A stretch of DNA of 64,000 bases from Pelagibius sp. Alg239-R121 (GTDB lineage: Bacteria > Pseudomonadota > Alphaproteobacteria > Kiloniellales > Kiloniellaceae), in contig NZ_CAMZOF010000002.1 in NCBI RefSeq assembly GCF_947331435.1, positions 124,001-188,000 on the forward strand, given 5' to 3'. Of the stretch, positions 8,404-15,302 are shown piece after piece. A program made the position numbers and the translations under genes. Under the pieces are notes generated by a model that was given only the letters and a program-made list of their open reading frames with translations, made no database searches and was not told the DNA's origin. The stretch's first letter is position 1. Every line of letters starts with the position of its first letter.

Positions 8404-9276
8404 TCAGCCGGCGGCAGTGATTGCCCCATAGTTTATCTTGTGGCTTCGCAGCCAACGACGATAGAAAACGGAGCTGGCATCAGCCCGGATTGGTGTTTCC
8501 GCGCGCGGATCCAGCGGCAGACGCTTAGGAAACTGATTTTCCAGTATCGGCTTGTCTTGCGCGAAGATCAGCTGCATGAACCAGCGAACGGTTGCCTCAT
8601 CAATCCCGTCTTTCAGATAGCAAAGATATGGATGCGCCACGCAGTTCTCTTCATCCACAGGCTGGACGAACAGATAAATGGAATCCATCCGCTCCTGCTG
8701 GTTGGGATTGCTTTTGTATAGAGAAACTGTGTAAGGACGGATGACCCTGTAAACGTAGTCCACCATGAATCCGCCCTTGGCGGTCGGAGAGGCAACAGGT
8801 TGAAAAAATCTGCAGTCCCTGGTCCATAACTCATCATCACTGGAAATTTCGACCGAGTAAGGCGGGACCTCGGTGTGCGGCTCCACACCTAGGTAATCTG
8901 TATGGATAAAGGGGAAATGCCCCATATCCAGGAAATTTTCGACGAGGCGCAGCCCGGAAACATTCACTGCGATTGATCCGCCGGTCACAAGGTGCCGGTC
9001 CACTTCCCGCGCTTCAGAGATCTCGACAACATCGCGATCCGGAGAGCCCAGTGAGGCCCAAAGAAAACCGTACTTCTTTTGACTTGCGACAGATCGGCCG
9101 GTGTCCGGCCGCTCGACACGGATTTCTGACGTGGCAAACACTGTAGCAACCAGATCTACGCCAAATAGCTTGGTTCGACGATCGATGCCTACTTCCATCG
9201 ATTCAAGATCGGCAATGACGTGCCAATCGTCCAGTAGCTCCTGCTCCAACCAATCGTTGACCCGTCGCGCCGTCAT
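8404..9276 (-). CDS. Rieske-oxygenase catalytic subunit lacking the Rieske domain (NdmC-like, copy B)
   Basis: A 290-residue paralogue of copy A and first gene of the operon. The iron motif is N-F-L-D117-x2-H120-x4-H125, and FAQDKPILENQ provides the likely aspartate ligand. Its first 130 residues contain no cysteine at all, so a Rieske cluster is excluded. The N-terminus (LLDDWHVIADLESM) still resembles the beginning of full-length oxygenases, suggesting loss of the cluster-binding loops from an ancestral Rieske domain. The ATG at 9276 has a strong ribosome site, CAGGAGGGC. Copies A and B may form a mixed trimer or have separate substrates. The reaction by family analogy is oxidative N- or O-demethylation or hydroxylation; the substrate is not established. 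Confidence 0.88.
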   Translation of the reverse strand: MTARRVNDWLEQELLDDWHVIADLESMEVGIDRRTKLFGVDLVATVFATSEIRVERPDTGRSVASQKKYGFLWASLGSPDRDVVEISEAREVDRHLVTGGSIAVNVSGLRLVENFLDMGHFPFIHTDYLGVEPHTEVPPYSVEISSDDELWTRDCRFFQPVASPTAKGGFMVDYVYRVIRPYTVSLYKSNPNQQERMDSIYLFVQPVDEENCVAHPYLCYLKDGIDEATVRWFMQLIFAQDKPILENQFPKRLPLDPRAETPIRADASSVFYRRWLRSHKINYGAITAAG

Positions 9277-9363
9277 TTTTGCCCTCCTGAGTCCGGAGAC
9301 CCCAACCGTTCGGCGAATTTCGGCAGTATGACTTGCCGTAAGCTAACATCATAGCAACACCAG

Positions 9364-9376
9364 ATTGGATACCAAT
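9364..9376. promoter_or_regulatory. Candidate GntR-type operator ATTGG-ATA-CCAAT
   Basis: A perfect inverted repeat with 5-base arms and a 3-base centre, placed between the divergent oxygenase operon (ATG 9276) and the GntR gene (9465). Short palindromes with a TGGTATACCA-like centre are usual for FCD-type GntR proteins, and such a regulator is encoded next door. A TTGACA hexamer at 9409-9414 could be a -35 element for the GntR gene, but no convincing -10 follows. Confidence 0.45.
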
Positions 9377-9464
9377 TCTCTTTATTTTGAAATACAATCA
9401 AATTAATTTTGACAAGCAAAAAACTGAATATGGACTACACTTTATGACGGAAGAATGGGTGTGA

Positions 9465-10217
9465 TTGTCATGCATTGTGGAAAAAGGGGCAGATAATCAG
9501 TTGGCCAACAAGTCAGGACAGATATCTGAAACGCTGAGGAGAGCAATCTTGGCGCAGCGTCTCGTACCCGGGACCAAACTTGGCGAGCGCGAGTTGTCGG
9601 AAAAATTCGACAGCAGCCGGATTGTGATCCGACAGGCGCTGCTCATGCTTGCTGGTGAGGGGTTGGTGACCATCGAACGAAATCGGGGCGCCTTCGTCAA
9701 AAGATACAGCCTGCAGGAAGCCATGGAGATTTACGACGCCCTAACGCTGTTCGAGCAGGGGGTTGCTGTCCAACTGGCCTCGCGACTTGGGACAGCCGAC
9801 TGGCAGAAGATACGAGACCACATAAAGCTTCAGGCCGAAGCGATTGACCAGGGCGACAACGAATTGGCGGACAACCTTGGTGCGGGGTTTCATGAGTTAT
9901 TGGTCAGTTTGACGAACAACCGGCTGGCCCAGGAGATTCATTCCCAGATTGTCCAGCGCACACATCTGTTGCGCTCTCTGTACAACAGCCGGTTCGACTA
10001 CTGCAATCTGCTGAACGAGCATTCAAAAATCGTGGATTTGCTGGAACGCGGACGCGTGAAGCAGGCCATGAGCCTCATCGAATCCCATCATCACCATGTC
10101 GTCCGAGGGTACGTGATGGACATGTCTAACTACCCTCAAATGACATTGGATGAAGCGCTTTCACCTTTCCTTACAGCAGAGGAGCAAAAGAATTCTTTCG
10201 CGGCCGCCGGCATCTAG
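9465..10217 (+). CDS. GntR family regulator (FCD subfamily)
   Basis: A 250-residue regulator. Residues about 18-80 form the GntR winged helix (LRRAILAQRLVPGTKLGERE, then SSRIVIRQALLMLAGEGLV and RNRGAFVKRY). The remainder is an all-helical FCD ligand domain with the expected metal-binding histidines (FHELL near 147, and SHHHHVV near the end). The start may be TTG 9465 or GTG 9477; neither has a strong ribosome site. The gene is divergent from the Rieske-less oxygenase operon and 94 bases ahead of the BMP-type binding protein, so it probably controls both. The effector is likely the substrate or a demethylated product (inference). Confidence 0.9.
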   Translation: MSCIVEKGADNQLANKSGQISETLRRAILAQRLVPGTKLGERELSEKFDSSRIVIRQALLMLAGEGLVTIERNRGAFVKRYSLQEAMEIYDALTLFEQGVAVQLASRLGTADWQKIRDHIKLQAEAIDQGDNELADNLGAGFHELLVSLTNNRLAQEIHSQIVQRTHLLRSLYNSRFDYCNLLNEHSKIVDLLERGRVKQAMSLIESHHHHVVRGYVMDMSNYPQMTLDEALSPFLTAEEQKNSFAAAGI

Positions 10218-10311
10218 AACCGATCTAGAGTCAGCTGATAAACGCGAATTTTGCAGGCGATATCTACAATCCGGAAAAAATCGGAACACAACGAAAATGT
10301 GGGAGAGAAAA

Positions 10312-11412
10312 ATGACGACTGGCAACACAACACGCAGGAAAGTCCTGAAGTACTCCGCCGCTGCCGGCAGCTTGCTTGCGACAGCTCCTTGGAGTGACCG
10401 TCTGGCTGCGCAGGAAACTCTGAAGGTAGGCGCAGTGTATGTGTCACCCATTTCCGAAATTGGCTGGACGAAACAACACAGCCTTGGCGTTGAAGCAATT
10501 AAGGCCGAACTCGGCGACAAGGTTCAGATCAGAGTGATCGACAGTGTTTTCAATCCACAGAATGCCGAGCGTGTGTTCCGCGAACTGGCAGCCAGTGGTC
10601 ACAAGCTTATTTTCGGCACAAGCTTCTCGCACGGCACGCCCATGCAGAAGGTCGCTCCAAGGTTTCCCGACGTTGCCTTCGAACACTGCTCCGGCATCAA
10701 ACATCTGCCAAACCTCGGCACATTCGAAGCCAAATATTATGAAGGTACCTATGTTGCTGGAGTTGCTGCGGGGCACATGACCAAGTCGGCCAAGATTGGC
10801 TTTATCGGAGGCTTCCCGATTCCCGATATTATTGGGCCGGCGAATGCCCTTCTGCTCGGCGCGCAAAGTGTCAATCCTGACGTGACCTGCAGCGCCATCT
10901 TCCTGAATTCCTGGTTCGACCCGGGAAAGGAAAAAGACGCCGCAATCACGCTTATTTCGCAGGGATGCGATATCATCTGCTCGATGACCGACACCCCGGT
11001 AGGCGTTCAGGTGGCAGGAGAAAAGGGCGTATGGTCCATTGGCTACGCCAGCGATATGTCCAAATTCGGCAATGGAAGTCATCTGACGGCGTTCACGCTT
11101 GACTGGTCAAGCGTGTATGTTTCCGCAGCGAAAGCGGTCGCAGCAGGCACTTGGCAAACAAGCGAACGCTGGCAGGGTCTCTCTGATGGCGTCGTCAAGA
11201 TGTCGCCCCTAAACCCAGAGATTTCTGCCGAGGCGGTCGCGGCAATCAACAAGACGCAAGAAGATGTGGCATCGGGGGCGCTTCACCCCTACGCAGGTGA
11301 ATTAAAAGATCAGGACGGAAACGTCAAAGTTACCGCCGGCTCTGTGTTGCCTGACGGCGAAATCCGCGGTTTCAATTGGTTTGTCGAGGGGATGACCGGC
11401 AACCTCAGTTGA
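10312..11412 (+). CDS. BMP/PnrA-family ABC substrate-binding protein
   Basis: A 366-residue periplasmic protein. A twin-arginine-like leader (TRRKVLKYSAAAGSLLA) ends near AAQE. The mature part follows the BMP family (Med/PnrA/TmpC): KVGAVYVSPISEIGWTKQH, GHKLIFGTSFSHG, FEHCSG, KYYEGTYVAGVAAG, IGFIGGFPIPD and WSIGYASDM. Characterised members bind purine nucleosides, and alphaproteobacterial relatives are found with purine or other heterocycle pathways. The start ATG 10312 has GGGAGA upstream; longer readings lack one. No ABC ATPase or permease follows; the next 1 kb contains insertion-sequence debris, so the rest of the transporter was either lost or is elsewhere. Placement beside an NdmCDE-like set makes a purine-type substrate attractive, but this is inference. 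Confidence 0.88.
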   Translation: MTTGNTTRRKVLKYSAAAGSLLATAPWSDRLAAQETLKVGAVYVSPISEIGWTKQHSLGVEAIKAELGDKVQIRVIDSVFNPQNAERVFRELAASGHKLIFGTSFSHGTPMQKVAPRFPDVAFEHCSGIKHLPNLGTFEAKYYEGTYVAGVAAGHMTKSAKIGFIGGFPIPDIIGPANALLLGAQSVNPDVTCSAIFLNSWFDPGKEKDAAITLISQGCDIICSMTDTPVGVQVAGEKGVWSIGYASDMSKFGNGSHLTAFTLDWSSVYVSAAKAVAAGTWQTSERWQGLSDGVVKMSPLNPEISAEAVAAINKTQEDVASGALHPYAGELKDQDGNVKVTAGSVLPDGEIRGFNWFVEGMTGNLS

Positions 11413-11499
11413 GGCTATTGGCTCCTAGCAGCGTTATCACACGAACGGGCTTTGTCAGGCAGACGAACCAGTACCTGCGATCGGCGAGAGCTCAATGCT

Positions 11500-11640
11500 T
11501 TAAGCTGCCGGCTGACACCATTCGGCTGTTGCCGCTCCGCGTTTCATCTAAAGGCTTTCGCAGCGGTTGAGACGGCGTTCTTGATCGAAATGGTTGTTGA
11601 GTCCGGCGTAGACGAACACGATTTTTTTGCGGGGTCTTAA
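11500..11640 (-). pseudogene. IS6-family-like transposase, C-terminal fragment
   Basis: On the minus strand, 11610 down to 11500 reads, with one internal stop codon, NNHFDQERRLNR followed by MKRGAATAEW and a terminal stop. This fits the end of IS6-family transposases (NHFNQERxLxSR...RxAALAEWRxL). Upstream sequence to about 11640 (KKIVFVYAG) may also belong. The gene is broken by the internal stop and lacks everything before the last about 45 codons. Its N-terminal counterpart lies at 540-663 on the same strand, on the far side of the 11-kb block. Confidence 0.5.
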
Positions 11641-11660
11641 TGTGTATGAGTTACAACCTG

Positions 11661-11708
11661 ATCTGACACTGCTCCGTTGGAAGAGTGAGGGTTACCGATT
11701 TTGATGGA
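11661..11708. repeat. Insertion-sequence end remnant, copy 2 (related to 480-532)
   Basis: Second copy of the sequence described at 480-532, in direct orientation. It lies directly upstream of a frame resembling the start of an IS481-family transposase, as expected for the left end of such an element. Confidence 0.5.
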
Positions 11709-11895
11709 GGTGCAAACCCAACCATCAAATCACGTCACGGCGGTAACCCTCATGCGGCGGAGTAATTGGAAGATCATTCGCCACAAAGTCGGCCTCCTCA
11801 ATCTGGCAGGCAAGCTGGGCAACGTGTCGTCCTTCGGAATACGCTCGATCTGGCTGCATCATGACTTGACCAACGTTTCGGGAAAAATCGTTTGA
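11701..11895 (+). pseudogene. IS481-family-like transposase, N-terminal fragment
   Basis: From the ATG at 11752 the frame reads KIIRHKVGLLNLAGKLGNVS, a close match to the helix-turn-helix start of IS481-family transposases (IIRHKVGLLNLAxELGNVSxACKxMGxSRDTFYRY). After GNVS the similarity disappears and the frame stops at 11895, so the DDE catalytic domain is absent. This is a dead fragment, not a functional gene. Confidence 0.6.
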
Positions 11896-12412
11896 GCTAT
11901 CCCAATGGAGTTGGCCTGAATTCGTCACGGTTTCCGAAGCAGAATTCCTTAGAAACTTATATTTAATCACTTGATTTATTTATGGTATTTCGAAAAAAGG
12001 TTCGAATTATTTGATCTTCTCAGCCTTAAAATTGAAGTTCCGGTACTAGAAGAGCATTGCCAATCCTGCAATAGGACATGTCAGCAAAAGTTCTCTGAGA
12101 AACCTGGCCTCTGATACCAGCATCAGGTGAAGACGAATGTTATTAGCGACAGGTTCGTCCCACCGCATAGGTCGGCCTCTTCCCCTCAAACATTCGCTTT
12201 TTTCCCTCCACCCGGATACTGTTACAGGGACACCGTTTTCATCAAAGACCGCATCGGTGTCAAAATCGCCCAAGCGAGAAAACACCGGGTCGACACGCTA
12301 CGTCTTCCAATAGTCCTATGCCCGTTCGTTCGATGCAGCTGTGATAAAGCACCCAATCTGAACGGCAATAAAACATCACTTGATGGTTCAACTTAGGGCG
12401 TGAGATGCGCTG
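11896..12412. other. Non-coding stretch between insertion-sequence debris and the sensor gene
   Basis: About 500 bases. The first part is AT-rich. Both strands hold short open frames (a 79-codon one on the minus strand, 12285-12046, and an 89-codon one on the plus strand) that I do not recognise and that lack ribosome sites. It may be further decayed mobile DNA plus the promoter of the gene starting at 12413. Confidence 0.4.
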
Positions 12413-15088
12413 ATGAAGTCAGAGACAATCAAGGCAAGGCGTTCCTATCAAGCCTGGGTCGCGAATGAGACTCTGGAAGACTATTCCCTGCGCTATGCGG
12501 CCCGGTCTTTCAGGAGGTGGTCTCCTTTCGTCATAGCCAACACCGCTCTGGGCGGCATCTCGTTTCTGGCACTGGAAGCGATCGGCGGTGCGATCACGTT
12601 GAACTACGGCTTCAGCAATGCCTTTCCCGCCATCATCATCGTTTGCCTCTTCGTGTTCATAACCAATTTGCCGATTGCATACTATTCAAGCCGATACAAT
12701 GTCGATATGGACCTGCTCACACGCGGAGCCGGTTTCGGTTATATCGGCTCGACGATCACGTCACTGATCTATGCAGGTTTCACCTTCATATTCTTTGCTC
12801 TGGAAGCCGCCATTATGGCGCAGGCGCTAGAGATATATTTCGGCCTGCCGATCGTCATTGGGTACATCACGTCGTCAATCGTTATCATCCCGATCACATT
12901 CTTCGGCGTGACTTGGATCAGCCAGTTACAGCTCATCACGCAACCCATATGGCTGGTCATGCTGGTGTCCCCTTTTGTCTTTATTTTTTACAAGGAACCA
13001 GAGGTCCTGAGCCAATGGCTCCACTTTGCCGGCGCGCGTGGCGACGCGTCCGAATTCAACTATCTGCAGTTCGGAGCCGCAACAGGCGTCTTGTTTGCAC
13101 TGGTCGTGCAGATCGGCGAGCAGGTCGATTACTTACGATTTCTGCCAGATAAAACCGCCCAAAACCGCTTCAGCTGGTGGTGCACCGTGATCTCTGCCGG
13201 TCCGGGTTGGATCATCATCGGTGGCCTCAAGATCCTGGCCGGCAGCTTGCTCGCCGTTATCGCAGTGGGTGCCGGGTTGGCCTACTCGAACGCGGTCGAA
13301 CCCATCCACATGTACATCAAGGCCTATGAATACGTCAGCGACGACCCCTGGGTGGTGTTATCGGCGGCAGCCCTCTTTGTTCTGATTTCCCAGGTCAAGA
13401 TCAATGTCACGAATGCCTATGCCGGTTCCTTGGCCTGGTCCAATTTTTATTCACGCGTGACCCACTATCACCCGGGCCGGGTTGTTTGGCTGATCTTTAA
13501 CATCCTGATCTCACTCCTGTTAATGCTGATGGGGGTGTTCGAGACGCTGGAGACCGTATTGGCGATTTATTCGATACTCGCCATCGCATGGATCGGTGCG
13601 ATCTTCGCAGACCTCGTCGTTCTGAAGCCGCTTGGTATCAGCCCGGCCTTCATCGAATTCAAACGGGCTTATCTTTACAACGTCAATCCGGTCGGGTGCG
13701 GCGCGATGGCAATCGCATCGGTCATATCGCTGGCGGCTTTTGCCGGAACTCTCGGCGCCGTGGCAGAGGCCTATTCGGCCGCATTGTCGCTCGGAACGTC
13801 CTTTGCCGCGGCCATCGCCATCGGGGTCGTAACGCGGGGACGCTACTACATCGCGCGAGACACTCCCCTCATTGATGAAGCTGCAGGCTCTGGGACCGTA
13901 CAGTGCGTCATCTGCAGCTATGCCTACGAAGCGCAGGATATGGCGCAATGTCCCTTTTATGAAGGGTCTATTTGTTCTCTCTGCTGCAGCCTCGATGCTC
14001 ATTGCCATGACGTCTGCAAGTCGCCCGACAACCTCAGCGCAGCCAAAGCGGGCGAGCTGGAATTCAGCCATCTCAGGCGCATGATCCCCCCACATTTGAT
14101 TCAGCGTCTTGCCAAGTTTCTGGGCGTATTTCTGGCGTTGGCCGTTGTGACAGCGGCGTTTTTCTTGTTGGCCTATCGCATGATCGAACTGGACCCGACT
14201 GCGTCCCAGGTCGACAATGTCCGGCTGTTGCTTCGCGTATACCTTGTTTCACTCGTACTGATTTGTATTGGTGCTTGGTGGATCGTGCTGTCCCATGAAA
14301 GCAGAGAACTGGCCGAGAGAGAACTGGTCGCCTCGCTCGAAGAGCTGACCGAAACACGTCAGGAATTGATGCAAAGCGAGCGTCTCGCGACCATCGGTCA
14401 GTTGACCGCCACGGTAAGTCATGAGCTCAGGAACCCCTTAGGGACCCTACTTTCGTCCATATCCGTTGTGCGCAAATACCTGAAAAATACGGACCCGCCG
14501 ATACAGGACGAGCTCGACCGTATGCAGCGCAATATCTGGCGCTGCGCCCATATCATTGAAGATCTGCTGGAATTCTCCCGTAACAAGGAAATCCGCTCAC
14601 GAGCAGTTCAGATTGATGACTGGATTGCCGCTCAGGTCGTGGAACAGACGCTACCGGAATTCGTCCACTTGAAGACGGACTTCCAATCCGGTGCAAAAGT
14701 TCTCATCGACAGCGAGAAGTTTCGGCAGGCGATCGTAAATCTTGTTCAGAACGCCCACCAAGCGATCGTGCCGCAAGACGACAAAACCTCTCCTTCAGGT
14801 ATCCTGACCATCTCGACAAGAACTCGTGGCAAGCAGGTCGAATTGCGAATTGTAGATGATGGATGCGGAATCAGTCCGGAAGATGCAGACAGTATTTTCA
14901 AACCTTTGTTCAGCACCAAGGCCTTCGGAGTGGGATTGGGGTTACCCCTGGTGCAGAGGATCGTCGAACGCCACGACGGCGATATTTCCATTCAAAGCGA
15001 TTTGGGCAAAGGGACAAGCGTGACGATTTGGTTGCCGGTCATGAGGGAAGAACCCAATGCAAAGAGCTCGGCAGCGATTGGTCCCTGA
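12413..15088 (+). CDS. NCS1-type permease fused to a sensor histidine kinase
   Basis: An 891-residue membrane protein with two recognisable halves. Residues 1 to about 470 form an NCS1 (purine-cytosine/hydantoin permease-like) transporter domain with about twelve hydrophobic segments; it starts EDYSLRYAARSFRRWSP and contains conserved glycine-rich helices such as NTALGGISFLALEAIGG. Residues about 493-530 are a cysteine-rich linker (CVIC, CPFYEGSICSLCC, CHDVC) that could bind metal. Two more membrane helices follow. The C-terminal kinase has a HisKA helix with phospho-acceptor H670 (SHELRNPL), an N box (NLVQNAHQA), DDGCGIS and GVGLGLPLV. Transporter-like input domains are known in kinases such as CbrA (SLC5-type). 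The protein probably senses, and may carry, a nucleobase- or hydantoin-like nitrogen source. The next gene is a hybrid kinase/regulator, and a formamide operon lies downstream. Confidence 0.9.
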   Translation: MKSETIKARRSYQAWVANETLEDYSLRYAARSFRRWSPFVIANTALGGISFLALEAIGGAITLNYGFSNAFPAIIIVCLFVFITNLPIAYYSSRYNVDMDLLTRGAGFGYIGSTITSLIYAGFTFIFFALEAAIMAQALEIYFGLPIVIGYITSSIVIIPITFFGVTWISQLQLITQPIWLVMLVSPFVFIFYKEPEVLSQWLHFAGARGDASEFNYLQFGAATGVLFALVVQIGEQVDYLRFLPDKTAQNRFSWWCTVISAGPGWIIIGGLKILAGSLLAVIAVGAGLAYSNAVEPIHMYIKAYEYVSDDPWVVLSAAALFVLISQVKINVTNAYAGSLAWSNFYSRVTHYHPGRVVWLIFNILISLLLMLMGVFETLETVLAIYSILAIAWIGAIFADLVVLKPLGISPAFIEFKRAYLYNVNPVGCGAMAIASVISLAAFAGTLGAVAEAYSAALSLGTSFAAAIAIGVVTRGRYYIARDTPLIDEAAGSGTVQCVICSYAYEAQDMAQCPFYEGSICSLCCSLDAHCHDVCKSPDNLSAAKAGELEFSHLRRMIPPHLIQRLAKFLGVFLALAVVTAAFFLLAYRMIELDPTASQVDNVRLLLRVYLVSLVLICIGAWWIVLSHESRELAERELVASLEELTETRQELMQSERLATIGQLTATVSHELRNPLGTLLSSISVVRKYLKNTDPPIQDELDRMQRNIWRCAHIIEDLLEFSRNKEIRSRAVQIDDWIAAQVVEQTLPEFVHLKTDFQSGAKVLIDSEKFRQAIVNLVQNAHQAIVPQDDKTSPSGILTISTRTRGKQVELRIVDDGCGISPEDADSIFKPLFSTKAFGVGLGLPLVQRIVERHDGDISIQSDLGKGTSVTIWLPVMREEPNAKSSAAIGP

Positions 15089-15302
15089 CGCTGATTTGCC
15101 CTGATCACCTGTTCAGAATTTAGTGACCAGACTTTAGAACCAACACACTCAGCGAGCGTCAAATATTTGAAATACATCGCCATATTGCGATTCATGCAAC
15201 CTGGAATTGATTATTAAGTAATTGAGATTTTCGTCTCGTAAGCGCCAATATTTGCATCACAATTATAATAATAGACAAACCGAAACAGGGACGCGCACTG
15301 GG

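Noticed and set aside
9409-9441. Full sigma70 promoter for the GntR gene
   Set aside because: TTGACA at 9409-9414 is good, but no -10 hexamer lies 16-18 bases downstream; the best candidate TACACT is 21 bases away.
12046-12285. 79-codon minus-strand frame between insertion-sequence debris and the sensor gene
   Set aside because: No recognisable family, no ribosome site, adjacent to decayed mobile DNA.
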